64,000 nucleotides of DNA from Cyanobacteria bacterium SIG29 (GCA_015152515.1 SUTV01000001.1:186001-250000); one strand, 5' to 3'; positions 25,293-34,892 are shown, counted from the first letter of the stretch. Notes: a model not told the origin generated them from the letters alone. Made by a program: numbers and translations.

Positions 25293-26024
25293 TTAGCTTA
25301 TAAAATCAACCATTGCATTTATAAAGGTTAATGGATGTACAGGGCAACCAGGAATATACAAATCTATCGGATATTTTTCTAAAAATTCTCTATTTAATTT
25401 TGTAGAATTTTGATAAATACCACCAGAAATTGCACAAGCCCCACATAAAACTACTATTTTAGGGTTCGGAGTTGATTTATAACAATCTTCCAACGCATAT
25501 GCCATATTTTCTGTAATAGGACCGGTTATAACAATACCATCTGCGTGTCTTGGTGAAGCTACAAAATCAATACCAAAACGGCCCATATCAAAATTCACAT
25601 TAGAACAAGCATTCAATTCCATCTCGCAACCATTACAACCACCAGCAGAAACTTGTCTTAATTTTAATGATTTACCAAAAACTTTTTTGATTTCTTTTCT
25701 TACTTCAAATGCAGTCTTATTATACTCTTCAGGGTTCATATTAGGAGTTACGATAAGTTTTTTTCTATCTGTTGAAGCTAATTTATAATAATTAGAAAAT
25801 TTAATGCTACTACACTTTTTCGCGCAAGCACCACACAAAGTACATTTACCCATATCAATAGATAATGGATTATTTTTTATTGCGCCTAAAGGACAAATAC
25901 TTTCATCAACTTGCACATCAGTTATAATAGGAAAGCCTCTGAATTGCTCTCTCATTGGCGCATTTTGAATATCTTTTATAAATTGTTGTCCTTGATATAT
26001 TCTTAATTTTAAAGTATCTAACAT
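25293..26024 (-). CDS. Ferredoxin-small subunit fusion of hydrogenase-4/complex I-like complex (NuoB/HyfI type)
   Basis: The 243-residue protein fuses two modules usually encoded separately. The first 75 residues resemble a HycF/HyfH-type ferredoxin with one complete CxxCxxCxxxC motif (C61, C64, C67, C71) and a degenerate partner near C44. Residues 120-243 are the NuoB/HycG small subunit with CNGCEME (C130, C133), VLCGAC (C194, C197) and IPGCPVHP (C227), enough to bind the proximal [4Fe-4S] cluster. It is the last gene of the six-gene set and starts 10 bases after the large-subunit stop. Confidence 0.85.
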   Translation of the reverse strand: MLDTLKLRIYQGQQFIKDIQNAPMREQFRGFPIITDVQVDESICPLGAIKNNPLSIDMGKCTLCGACAKKCSSIKFSNYYKLASTDRKKLIVTPNMNPEEYNKTAFEVRKEIKKVFGKSLKLRQVSAGGCNGCEMELNACSNVNFDMGRFGIDFVASPRHADGIVITGPITENMAYALEDCYKSTPNPKIVVLCGACAISGGIYQNSTKLNREFLEKYPIDLYIPGCPVHPLTFINAMVDFIS

Positions 26025-26034
26025 AACTTATTCC

Positions 26035-27498
26035 TTATAAATCATTTCCGCAATATGAAAGATTAAAACTCTTATTACATAATGGGAAGTCTGAAATACC
26101 ATTATTTCTCACCGCCATAGCCAATGCAAACCAATTGTTGAAAGATGGATCTTTTATTTTGTATCTTGAAAGATTTCCATTATCATCAGTCAAAGCGATA
26201 TGAACTACTTCGCCTCTCCAACCTTCTGTTAATGAAACAACAAAACTATTTGGTTTTGGCTGTGGAACATAAACAATATTCATTTCATCGGCATATAATT
26301 CTAATTTAGATAAGAATTTTTTAATAATATAAATTGATTGTTTGATTTCTTTATATCTTAAACGAGTTCTTGAATATACATCACCATCTGCTTTAGTGCT
26401 TCTATTTTCAATATCTTGATACCATTTATCAGGGAAATCAAAACGAGTATCAATATTAACACCAGAAGCTTTTGCAGCCATACCAACAAGACCTAAACTT
26501 CTTGCATTTTCTTCACTTACAACACCTGTTTTTTCAAGTCTTGAAGCAACTGTTGGTGATTTCAACATTGTTTTAATTGTTCTTTCAACATCAGCAGAAA
26601 CTTTATTTAATGTTGAAATGATAGTATTAGACAATTCTTTATCAATTGCGAAATTAACACCACCTGTTGTAATCAAACCGCGACCAAAACGGTTGCCTGA
26701 TATTTCAAGCATAGTATTAATAACTAAAGTTCTTGTTGCACCAAAAATAGAAGCACCCATCAAATATGCGATATCACCAGCAATTGCACCTAAATCACCA
26801 ATATGGATTGCACATCTTTCCATTTCTAACGCAATCAATCTAATTAACTGAGCCTTGTTTGTAATTTCACACTCACCTAACGATTCCATAGCATTTGAAT
26901 AAGCCAAATTATATGCAATTACGCTATCGCCACAAACAGATTCTGCTAATTGGTTAGTTGGGACTGATAAAAATAAATCTTCAACGCCTCTATGTTGCCA
27001 GCCCAATTGGATTTCTAAATCATATATTTTTTCACCGTGACACATAAATCTAAAATGTCCTGGTTCAATAACACCTGCGTGAATTGGACCAACTGCCACT
27101 TGGTGAACTTCATCACCCTTCATTTCAAAAAACTCATACTCTTTTTTATGGTCGCGCATTGGTTTCAACCAAGGATGTCCAACTGGTTCTATTCCAAATT
27201 CTTCATAAAATTCGCGTTCAAAAACATGGAACGCAGGTACTTCTTTGGTTATTGATTCATAACTTTTTTTATCTGCTTCAAAAATAGAAGATGAAATATA
27301 TAATTTACCTTCGCTATCATCAGCCATTACAACAAATAATCTTGTTTTATCAAATTCTTTTTTACCAAAGAAACCGATAACTCTTTTATTTAAGTTTATT
27401 ATTTCAAATCTTAAATCTTCAATATTCAAAACAGGAATATCTGCTATATTAATTCTCTTTTTATTTCCACTAATTAACCAATTCATAATTAAACTCAC
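26035..27498 (-). CDS. Large subunit of Ehr-like complex (NuoC-NuoD/HycE-type) lacking full Ni site
   Basis: The 487-residue protein joins a NuoC-like region (about 25-115) to a NuoD/HycE-like region (HFRFMCHGEKIYDLEIQLGW, HRGVEDLF). True [NiFe] enzymes need two CxxC motifs. Here the first is CGDS (C189 to S192) and the second is LSYC (L480 to C483), so only two of four cysteines remain. That pattern resembles the energy-converting-hydrogenase-related (Ehr) complexes rather than a working hydrogenase. TEGWRGEVVHIAL and KIKDPSFNNW near the end are typical of the NuoD fold. It overlaps the preceding gene by 4 bases. Confidence 0.82.
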   Translation of the reverse strand: MSLIMNWLISGNKKRINIADIPVLNIEDLRFEIINLNKRVIGFFGKKEFDKTRLFVVMADDSEGKLYISSSIFEADKKSYESITKEVPAFHVFEREFYEEFGIEPVGHPWLKPMRDHKKEYEFFEMKGDEVHQVAVGPIHAGVIEPGHFRFMCHGEKIYDLEIQLGWQHRGVEDLFLSVPTNQLAESVCGDSVIAYNLAYSNAMESLGECEITNKAQLIRLIALEMERCAIHIGDLGAIAGDIAYLMGASIFGATRTLVINTMLEISGNRFGRGLITTGGVNFAIDKELSNTIISTLNKVSADVERTIKTMLKSPTVASRLEKTGVVSEENARSLGLVGMAAKASGVNIDTRFDFPDKWYQDIENRSTKADGDVYSRTRLRYKEIKQSIYIIKKFLSKLELYADEMNIVYVPQPKPNSFVVSLTEGWRGEVVHIALTDDNGNLSRYKIKDPSFNNWFALAMAVRNNGISDFPLCNKSFNLSYCGNDL

Positions 27499-28934
27499 AG
27501 TCCAAATATACTTAATTGTATTAACTCATCAAGATTTAACGGAATATAAATTCCTAAAATAAAAGCCAATGCTAACAAACAAATTTGAGGAAGATACATA
27601 GAAATTGTTAGTTTATCAACATTTTGAACCAATGCATCTTTCTTTTCTTGTGCAATATCACCATATGACATATTTAAAACAGCTTTTGCCAAACCATATA
27701 AAACAATAGTTAATAACAATAAGAACAAAATACAAAAGAAATATTGTTCTTTTTCAAACATAGCTTTAACCATTAAAAATTCTGATATAAATAAAATTGA
27801 TGGCGGAAATGCTGTAATACCAACCATTGATAAAATCCATAACCAACCAGTTTTTTTATCAACAGTTAAAAGCCCATTAACCTTCTTTATTTTTTTAGTT
27901 CCATAAATTTCTAAAATGTTACCAGAAGTCATAAAGAAAGAAGCTTTAATTAAAGAGTGACCAATTAAGTGCACCATTGCAGCAAACAAGCCAACACCAC
28001 CAATTGCACTACCAATAATTAAAATACCCATATTCTCAATAGATGAATATGCCAACATTCTTTTATAGTTATTAATATGATAAATAAATACAGCAGCAAC
28101 AAACAATGATAAAAATCCCATTACAAGCATCATTATTTTTGCATAATCAGCACATCCTGCTGTAACTACGATATTAAATACTTTTAAAATAACAAAAAAT
28201 GCTGAATTTAAAAGCGCCGCAGATAATAAAGCTGAAGCTGGTGATGGCGCTTCTGAGTGAGCATCTGGCAACCAAAAATAAACTGGAGCCAAACCCATTT
28301 TTGTTCCAATACCAAATAATAAAAATATAAATGACAGCTTTAACCAGAAATGATTAAATGTTTTGGCATTTAAAATCAAATCATAAAAATTTAAAGAATT
28401 TAAATCACCTGTCGCAATTGTAAGTAAAATAATACCAACAAAAGCAAGCGCAATACCAATTGAGCAAATAAATACATATTTCCAAGCTGCTTCAATAGAA
28501 TTTTTAGTTTTTGAAAAATATATCAAATAAGCACTAGCTAAAGTTGTTGCTTCAACTAAAACCCAAGATAAACCAAGATTGTTACTTACAATAACACCTG
28601 TCATTGCCATTACAAAAACTAAAAGCATATATGTATAATGTCTTTTTCTTCTAACATTAACTTCTTCTAATTTCATATATCTTTTGTTATAAAAAGCAAC
28701 TGCCAAAAATACAACAGATAAAACAACTAAGAATAAAATATTAGAATTGTCTATATGAAAATATTTTCCAGCAAATCTATCTGATTCATTAAAAAAGTAA
28801 TAACCACTAAGTATAGTATGCAAAACTGCATAAGCTATAACAAAGAAATTATTCAACTTTTCTTGTTTAAATAAAAACAAAAAAATACAAGCTAATATAG
28901 GGAATACTAAAAGCATATTAATTATCATATTCAC
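27495..28934 (-). CDS. Antiporter-like membrane subunit (HyfF/NuoN type)
   Basis: The 479-residue protein has about 13-14 transmembrane helices of the Mrp/NuoL-M-N family. Characteristic residues are in GTKMGLAPVYFWLPDAHSEAPSPASALLSAALLNSAF (broken here: GLAPVYFWLPDAH then SEAPSPASALLS), HINNYKRMLAYSSIENMGI and HLIGHSLIKASFFMTSGNIL. It would pump or antiport ions when coupled to the peripheral redox arm. It overlaps the previous gene by 17 bases and the next by 4, so the set is translationally coupled. Confidence 0.88.
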   Translation of the reverse strand: MNMIINMLLVFPILACIFLFLFKQEKLNNFFVIAYAVLHTILSGYYFFNESDRFAGKYFHIDNSNILFLVVLSVVFLAVAFYNKRYMKLEEVNVRRKRHYTYMLLVFVMAMTGVIVSNNLGLSWVLVEATTLASAYLIYFSKTKNSIEAAWKYVFICSIGIALAFVGIILLTIATGDLNSLNFYDLILNAKTFNHFWLKLSFIFLLFGIGTKMGLAPVYFWLPDAHSEAPSPASALLSAALLNSAFFVILKVFNIVVTAGCADYAKIMMLVMGFLSLFVAAVFIYHINNYKRMLAYSSIENMGILIIGSAIGGVGLFAAMVHLIGHSLIKASFFMTSGNILEIYGTKKIKKVNGLLTVDKKTGWLWILSMVGITAFPPSILFISEFLMVKAMFEKEQYFFCILFLLLLTIVLYGLAKAVLNMSYGDIAQEKKDALVQNVDKLTISMYLPQICLLALAFILGIYIPLNLDELIQLSIFGL

Positions 28935-29568
28935 AATCCCTCAAATCTGATAAATGTGATACTTCCATATCTTCAAATTCAGTATTTATATGTTTAACTA
29001 AAAGTCCTAATATAAATACCGCAATAAATAAATCTAATAAAACACCCAAATTAACAATCATAGGCATTTCTTTCGCAACAGATAAAGATAACAAGAAAAT
29101 ACCATTTTCCATTGTAATAAAGTCTATTACATTTGAAATTATTTTATGTTTAATAGTAATTAAAATTAAGCTGATAATTATAACGGCAATTGAAACTCCA
29201 AAATACAATGGATTAATCATTTTCATTGCAGGCATATTCATACTTGAAACTAAAAAACCAGCAAACAAAATCACTGTTGCAATAAATAAACTATAAAAAT
29301 GGTGAATATTTGCTTCAGTATCACGATATTCTTTTGTTCTTTTAATTAATCTGCCTAAAAAAGAAGGAATAACAACTGATTTAATTAATAAAGTTTCAAA
29401 GGCAATAAATAAAAAATTTAATAAAGAAAATTCGTTCATACCTAATACGCAGATTAAGAACAAAAGCATACCTTGTAAAACCAAAATATTAACATGAGCC
29501 GCCAATCTACTTGTAGCAGCCACATATAACATTGTAAAACCGAATAATATTATAAACGCATTTTCCAT
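28918..29568 (-). CDS. HyfE-like membrane subunit
   Basis: The 216-residue protein has about six hydrophobic helices and resembles HyfE, the NuoK-related subunit of hydrogenase-4-type complexes. The assignment rests on size, helix pattern (LLFLICVLGMNEFSLLNFLF, then FITMENGIFLLSLSVAKEMP, which is typical of HyfE/NuoK) and position between the NuoH-like and NuoN-like genes. It starts 3 bases after the preceding stop. Confidence 0.78.
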   Translation of the reverse strand: MENAFIILFGFTMLYVAATSRLAAHVNILVLQGMLLFLICVLGMNEFSLLNFLFIAFETLLIKSVVIPSFLGRLIKRTKEYRDTEANIHHFYSLFIATVILFAGFLVSSMNMPAMKMINPLYFGVSIAVIIISLILITIKHKIISNVIDFITMENGIFLLSLSVAKEMPMIVNLGVLLDLFIAVFILGLLVKHINTEFEDMEVSHLSDLRDCEYDN

Positions 29569-29571
29569 ATT

Positions 29572-30495
29572 CTAACCGCCATAAATTCTAATTGTTATTA
29601 ATGACAAAATTACTAAAGCAATTGCAGACATAGCAAAAACAAACTCAATTACGTGAGACATTCTAAATCTTGCAATAGCAGATTCAACAGTACCAATTGC
29701 AAACGAAATAGCAAATAGTAAAGCGAAATAATATAAAGCTGATAAGCCAAATGGTAAGCTAACAGGAATAACTAAAGCAGAAATAATTGAAGAAATTAAA
29801 ACCATTTTTATAGCGCTCGCCCAACTCAAAAAAGCCAAGTCAGCACCTGAATTATCCAATACCATAACCTCATGAATCATTGTTAATTCCAAGTGAGTAG
29901 CTGGATCATCAACAGGAACTCTAGAAGTTTCTGTCAACATCATAATAAATAAAGCCACAACAGCCAAAACAATAATACAAACACCAATAATATCTGTGTT
30001 ATGTAAAAATACATTTAAACTTTGGAAAGTAAATACACCAACAACTGCACAAATTGAAGCCATTACGATAAAGAATGCTGGTTCAATCAACGCAGTAAAG
30101 CAAGCTTCTCTTGATGCGCCCATACCTTCAAAACTACTGCCTGTATCCATTGCACTAATAATAGAGAAAAACTTTCCAAAGCCCAAAATATACGCAAAGA
30201 TAATGAAAGCAAAATCCATAGTTATTATGCTAAAACCAGATACAGTTGGAACAAATAAACCTGCGGTTATTGATGTTGCAAGAGCAATAACCGGCGCAAT
30301 TTTAAACACAAACGAAGTTGTTGAACTAACAACTGGTTCTTTTTTTAATAATCTTACAAAATCATACCAAGGTTGTAATAATTTAACACCCTTTCTTCCA
30401 CCCCAAAAAGCTTTTGTCTTTTTAATTATGCCAAGCATTATAAAAGGTAAAAATAATATGATAAATAAATTCATTATAATTAAAAGTATAATCAT
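29572..30495 (-). CDS. NuoH/HycD-like membrane subunit
   Basis: The 307-residue membrane protein (eight helices) belongs to the family that connects the redox arm to the membrane arm. Marks are FWGGRKGVKLLQPWYDFVRL near residue 31, ETSRVPVDDPATHLELTMIH (about 190-210, family ETxRxPxDxPxxHxELT) and a first-helix IILFLPFIMLG. It overlaps the NuoL-like gene by 4 bases and precedes the HyfE-like gene. Its role is to carry the quinone-like cavity or its equivalent and transmit conformational coupling. Confidence 0.9.
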   Translation of the reverse strand: MIILLIIMNLFIILFLPFIMLGIIKKTKAFWGGRKGVKLLQPWYDFVRLLKKEPVVSSTTSFVFKIAPVIALATSITAGLFVPTVSGFSIITMDFAFIIFAYILGFGKFFSIISAMDTGSSFEGMGASREACFTALIEPAFFIVMASICAVVGVFTFQSLNVFLHNTDIIGVCIIVLAVVALFIMMLTETSRVPVDDPATHLELTMIHEVMVLDNSGADLAFLSWASAIKMVLISSIISALVIPVSLPFGLSALYYFALLFAISFAIGTVESAIARFRMSHVIEFVFAMSAIALVILSLITIRIYGG

Positions 30496-32474
30496 CCTAG
30501 AAATACCACTCCTACTAAAGCCAAGATTAAGAAAATCAAGCCATATAAAATATAGTGTTGAATATTTCCATCTTGTAATCTTTCAAACTTAGATAAAAAT
30601 TTCTCGTCAAATTTAACTATTGGATTAATCAAATAAGCTTCTTCTACATCTTCCACAGTTGAATTATAATGTGCCTCTTTAGGGAATAAACCTTTTGGTT
30701 TTTTAACATCAAAAATCTTTTTAAATAATGGAGTCATAATTGAAGAAAATGGGCTTACAAAAGATGAAGCAGTATATTGAATATGATTATTTCCTTTATC
30801 ATAACCACAACCCCAAGTATTAAACTCAACTGTTTTTTTGCATAATAATTTTTTTACAGAAAATACTATAAAAATCACAAACAATAAAATACATACGCAA
30901 ATAAATACCTTAACTAATATTGCCAATACAACATAAAAATCATAAGGTAAATTTTCATATTTAATCATTTCAGAAATACTTGATGCTACTGGTAAAAAGA
31001 ATAATGGTGATAAAACACCAACAATCAATGTTAAAGCAGACAATATACCCATTGGAATTAACATTGATTTTTCAACATCAGTTTCAACATGTTCACTATT
31101 TTCACTTCTAGGAAGCCCCAAGAAAGTAATTGAAAATATTTTTGTAAAACATAAAATTGCCAAAGTACCAACTAAAGCCAAACCTGCTGCTGACAATGCT
31201 ATTAATATAAACAAACCTGATGTATCAAGTTTTAATGAACCAAATAATCCAATGTAGATTAAAAACTCACCAATAAAACCATTAAATGGAGGCACAGCGC
31301 AAATTGCAACACAAGCAGTTAAAAAGAAAATTGCCGTTTTAGGCATTTTCTTAACCAAGCCACCTAATAATTCAATATTTTTTGTATGTGTTTTTAAATA
31401 AACACTTCCCGCACCCATAAACAATAATGATTTAAATATAGAGTGATTCATTATATGAAATACTGCACCAGAAAAACCTAATAATGCAACTATTGAATTA
31501 TTATAAAATAAACCTAACAAACCAACAGCTATACCAATTCCGGCAATACCAATATTTTCTACTGAAGAATATGCTAGAATTTTTTTAATATCTCTTTGAT
31601 TAACAGCATAAATAATACCATATAAAGCAGTAACAACTGCAATACACAACATAAAATAAGAAATCAATTGAGTTGGTTTATCAATAATCAAAATTATTCT
31701 TAAAAGTCCATACAAGCCAGTTTTAATCATAACTGCAGACATAACTGCAGAAATATGACTTGGAGCAGCTGGGTGAGCATCTGGCAACCAATTATGCATT
31801 GGGACAAAACCAGCTTTTGTACCGAACCCTAAAAATGCGAAAAAGAAAACTAAATCTTTCAATATGGGATTTTCTATAAAAATCAATTTAAAATCTTCAA
31901 AATTATAACTTCCTGATTTAACAGACATTAAAGCAAATAAAGCAATAATGAATATTACTGAAATATGCATATAAATTAAATATTTAATTCCAGCAGAAAT
32001 AACTTCTTTTTTTTCATCTTCAAAAATAACAAGGAAAAATGACGATAAAGACATTATTTCCCATACAATTAAGAAGAATAAAGCATTTTGAACAACTGTA
32101 ACCGATAACATTGAAGCAGTAAGTAATGGTAAAAAGAAACAATGAGAAGCGAATTTTTTATTTTTACCAATATATGGTTTCATATAACCATTTGCATATA
32201 TCATTCCTAAAAAACTAACAATTGAAATTAGAATTATAAAAAAGGAAGATAATGGGTCAATTATAAAAGGAACTTGTCCAAAAACGCTGCTCCAATTTGG
32301 CACAAATTCAAGATTAACACCATATAAAAGAACTTGAAAAGCAGGTATAATCGTTAATATCGATGCAAATAACGACATTATTACAATTACTTTTAACTTA
32401 ATATTTTCACTACAAAAAAGTGAAGAAACCCCACTTAAAACAAATAATAAAATCCCTATTAAAAATATTTCCAT
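30492..32474 (-). CDS. Antiporter-like membrane subunit (HyfB/NuoL type)
   Basis: The 660-residue protein is the first gene of the six-gene complex set. It has about 15 membrane helices with the NuoL/HyfB pattern: LFFLIVWEIMSLSSFFLVIF, GTKAGFVPMHNWLPDAHPAA, HISAVMSAVMIKTGLYGLLR and QRDIKKILAYSSVENIGIAG. The extended C-terminus (FNTWGCGYDKGNNHIQYTAS) is typical of HyfB/HycC. It starts 72 bases after lrgB, with no convincing terminator between them, so it may share transcription with the SIMPL-lrgAB genes. Confidence 0.9.
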   Translation of the reverse strand: MEIFLIGILLFVLSGVSSLFCSENIKLKVIVIMSLFASILTIIPAFQVLLYGVNLEFVPNWSSVFGQVPFIIDPLSSFFIILISIVSFLGMIYANGYMKPYIGKNKKFASHCFFLPLLTASMLSVTVVQNALFFLIVWEIMSLSSFFLVIFEDEKKEVISAGIKYLIYMHISVIFIIALFALMSVKSGSYNFEDFKLIFIENPILKDLVFFFAFLGFGTKAGFVPMHNWLPDAHPAAPSHISAVMSAVMIKTGLYGLLRIILIIDKPTQLISYFMLCIAVVTALYGIIYAVNQRDIKKILAYSSVENIGIAGIGIAVGLLGLFYNNSIVALLGFSGAVFHIMNHSIFKSLLFMGAGSVYLKTHTKNIELLGGLVKKMPKTAIFFLTACVAICAVPPFNGFIGEFLIYIGLFGSLKLDTSGLFILIALSAAGLALVGTLAILCFTKIFSITFLGLPRSENSEHVETDVEKSMLIPMGILSALTLIVGVLSPLFFLPVASSISEMIKYENLPYDFYVVLAILVKVFICVCILLFVIFIVFSVKKLLCKKTVEFNTWGCGYDKGNNHIQYTASSFVSPFSSIMTPLFKKIFDVKKPKGLFPKEAHYNSTVEDVEEAYLINPIVKFDEKFLSKFERLQDGNIQHYILYGLIFLILALVGVVFLG

Positions 32475-32546
32475 ATTTCTCTAACTATTTTGTTTCGACT
32501 AACAAGATAATTATCACTCTAAAAAATTATAATTCAAGAAGTTTTA

Positions 32547-33203
32547 TCAAAAGAAAAACACACATATTACAGTTGTTAATATCCCAATAATAATAAGCGC
32601 CAAAGTTGCCATAACAACTTGTTTTTCGCGTTTTTTCTCAATACAAGTTGATGTACCTAAAACATGGCTTGTCGCACCAATAGATAGTCCTGTTGCAATA
32701 TCACTTTTTATTTTAAATAACTTTAAAATTTTATGACTAAATATAGCCCCATATATACCAGTTAAACAAACCATACAAGCAGTTAATTCAGGAATACCAC
32801 CAATTGTTTTAGATATTTCTATAGCAATTGGCGTCGTAACTGTTTTCGGAATTAACGAAGTAATTAATTGCCAATCAAAATGAAATAATTTTCCTAAAAT
32901 AAAAGTTGTAATTATCGCGGTAACTGTTGCAATTACAAAGCCAAAATAAACAGCCCTTTTATTTTTCAACAAAATTTTGGAGTTATCTGATAACGGCATA
33001 GCCAAAGCTATTGTAGCTGGACCTAATAACAAAGTTAAAAAACAAGCCGATTCATTATAATTCTTATAATCAATTTTAAAAACGCACAAAATTAAAATTA
33101 AAATCAATCCAGTTATAACCATTGGCGGAAATTTAATAAATTTAGCTTTTTTAACCAATTCAAAAATAACAATCGTAGATATAAGCCCCCAAAGATTAAT
33201 CAT
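32547..33203 (-). CDS. lrgB: LrgB/CidB-family membrane protein
   Basis: LrgB-type proteins act with LrgA as a holin-antiholin-like pair; in several bacteria they also export pyruvate or glycolate. The 218-residue protein has the marks FLTLLLGPATIALAMPLSDN, LIPKTVTTPIAIEISKTIGG and ATSHVLGTSTCIEK. It overlaps lrgA by 8 bases. About seven membrane helices are present. It is upstream of the Ehr-like gene set. Confidence 0.92.
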   Translation of the reverse strand: MINLWGLISTIVIFELVKKAKFIKFPPMVITGLILILILCVFKIDYKNYNESACFLTLLLGPATIALAMPLSDNSKILLKNKRAVYFGFVIATVTAIITTFILGKLFHFDWQLITSLIPKTVTTPIAIEISKTIGGIPELTACMVCLTGIYGAIFSHKILKLFKIKSDIATGLSIGATSHVLGTSTCIEKKREKQVVMATLALIIIGILTTVICVFFF

Positions 33204-33588
33204 TTTTTAATTTCCTCATTCTTTGAAGTCTTACAAATTTAATAACATTTTCAACAAACATTGCAGTTAGCAATAAAGTTATAGTAACAGTTACAACAAC
33301 ATTCAACAAAATAGGAATTAAATTTTTTTCAATAATTCCATAATAAGCAATAATCCCAACTGCTAAAGGCACGAACAATAAAGGCATATATTTTAATAAC
33401 AAAGAACAAATATCTTTTATCCAATCACGCTTAATAATGTTTGTTTGCAACAAAATAAACAAAACAATAATACCTAAAATTGGGGATGGGAATGCAAAAT
33501 TAAAAAATTTCACAAAGAAATTGCACGCAAATTGAATTGCGCACAATATCATAAATCCTATTAAATATTTCATAATTTTGCTAACCAT
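33196..33588 (-). CDS. lrgA: LrgA/CidA-family membrane protein
   Basis: The 130-residue protein has four helices and the family block FPSPILGIIVLFILLQTNII followed by LLKYMPLLFVPLAVGIIAYY, the holin-like core. It lies 22 bases after the SIMPL-domain gene and overlaps lrgB, giving the order SIMPL-lrgA-lrgB. The LytR/LytS or CidR-type regulator often found beside lrgAB is absent from the window. Confidence 0.92.
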   Translation of the reverse strand: MVSKIMKYLIGFMILCAIQFACNFFVKFFNFAFPSPILGIIVLFILLQTNIIKRDWIKDICSLLLKYMPLLFVPLAVGIIAYYGIIEKNLIPILLNVVVTVTITLLLTAMFVENVIKFVRLQRMRKLKND

Positions 33589-33610
33589 AAAATTATGTTA
33601 GCACGAAAAT

Positions 33611-34348
33611 TTATTTTACTGTAAAAGTAGCACTAACAGTTGCAACAACTTTCTTTTCTATAGAAGATGTATCATTTATACCATAATCATTTACTTCAGT
33701 TGAATCAACTGGAACAATTTGAAATACACCCATTTTAGCACTATTCATAGCACCAATTTTTCCATTAGTACCAGAAATCATACTTTCAGCTCTCATTTTT
33801 GCATTTTTAGAAGCTTCACCAACCATTTTTACTTTTATATCATCTAAATTTGAAACAAAATATTGGATACTTTCAGCATTCAAATTAATATCTTTATTAA
33901 CTAATTCATCAACTTTTTTAGACATTTTATTAAATTTAGTAATGTCATTTGATTTAACAGTTACACTTTGGTAAACACTATAAGTATCAACTTCATTCGT
34001 CATATTACCATTTGGAAGTCTTTTATAATTCTCATAACTGTTAATAGAAGAAAAAGAAATATTTTTATCTTCAATTCCATTTTCCAATAAAAATTCTTTA
34101 ATGATTTTTGCGTCAGAATTTATTTTTGCATAACCTTCTTTTAACAACGCTTTTTTAGTTCTAAAATTTATTGTCCAACTAGCACTATCAGATGTTACAT
34201 TTTGACTAGCACTACCAGTAACCCTTATAGTTTGATTTTGTAATTTTTGAAATTCTACAACAGCACCAGATAAAATATAAGTTGAAACAATACTACCTAA
34301 AGCAACTAATACACCCAACAAAACTACTTGATAATCTTTTATTTGCAT
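33611..34348 (-). CDS. SIMPL-domain (DUF541) protein
   Basis: The 245-residue protein has one N-terminal hydrophobic segment (VVLLGVLVALGSIVSTYILS) acting as a signal anchor. The rest is a SIMPL/DUF541 domain: IRVTGSASQNVTSDSASWTI, LLENGIEDKNISFSSINSYE, YSVYQSVTVKSNDITKFNKM, and the C-terminal VVATVSATFTVK. Its location is probably periplasmic. SIMPL proteins are linked to oxidative stress and kinase signalling, but the molecular role is unclear. It heads the leftward string leading to lrgAB and the Ehr-like complex. Confidence 0.88.
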   Translation of the reverse strand: MQIKDYQVVLLGVLVALGSIVSTYILSGAVVEFQKLQNQTIRVTGSASQNVTSDSASWTINFRTKKALLKEGYAKINSDAKIIKEFLLENGIEDKNISFSSINSYENYKRLPNGNMTNEVDTYSVYQSVTVKSNDITKFNKMSKKVDELVNKDINLNAESIQYFVSNLDDIKVKMVGEASKNAKMRAESMISGTNGKIGAMNSAKMGVFQIVPVDSTEVNDYGINDTSSIEKKVVATVSATFTVK

Positions 34349-34479
34349 AACTTTGAACTCCTTTTAATACAAACTTAAAAATTTTTATTTACATTCTTAA
34401 CATTATTTATAACGATAAGCAATTTAAAAAGTTCAGTTGTTTTATGGATATATCAAAGTATGAATAAAGGAGTTTAGGT

Positions 34480-34875
34480 ATGTATAATGTAAGTTTTGGT
34501 GGTACAGTAGCAGGTCACGCTTGGAACAAACAAATTGGTAATTCAAATACAAGAGAACTAGCTGAAGCATTAAAAAGAGGAATGAAAGAAGGTGCTGAAG
34601 CATTAGGCCTTGATAAAGTATATTTAAATGGTGGTTTAAAAATGACAGGTGCTCAATTAGAAAGAAGCAACCCTGGTCTTTTTGACGCAAAAACAAAATT
34701 AATTCTTAATGAAGCAAAACCAAGAATGGAACATTTCCTTGATAAAATGTATAAATTAAATTTAAAATCAAACTTAAAAGAACTTAGTGATGCAGCTAAA
34801 AATACAACAATTAAAGCAACAGAAAATTTTGGTGGCAAAAACATTGTAACTATTGGTTTAAACGTTTTAGGATAA
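34480..34875 (+). CDS. Small orphan protein beginning MYNVSFGG
   Basis: This 131-residue protein is not recognised. It starts MYNVSFGGTVAGHAWNKQ, so the V-S-F-G motif is at residues 4-7 with almost no leader. The rest is helical and basic (ELAEALKRGMKEGAEALGLD, KPRMEHFLDKMYKLNLKSN), with no signal peptide or membrane segment. AAAGGAG lies 9 bases before the ATG. It is a single gene bounded by its own terminator. The protein at 38366 starts in nearly the same way (MNVSFGS). Confidence 0.65.
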   Translation: MYNVSFGGTVAGHAWNKQIGNSNTRELAEALKRGMKEGAEALGLDKVYLNGGLKMTGAQLERSNPGLFDAKTKLILNEAKPRMEHFLDKMYKLNLKSNLKELSDAAKNTTIKATENFGGKNIVTIGLNVLG

Positions 34876-34892
34876 AAAACATAATACAAAAT

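Noticed and set aside
26035-27498. Calling the large subunit a functional [NiFe] hydrogenase
   Set aside because: Two of the four nickel-binding cysteines are replaced (CGDS and LSYC).
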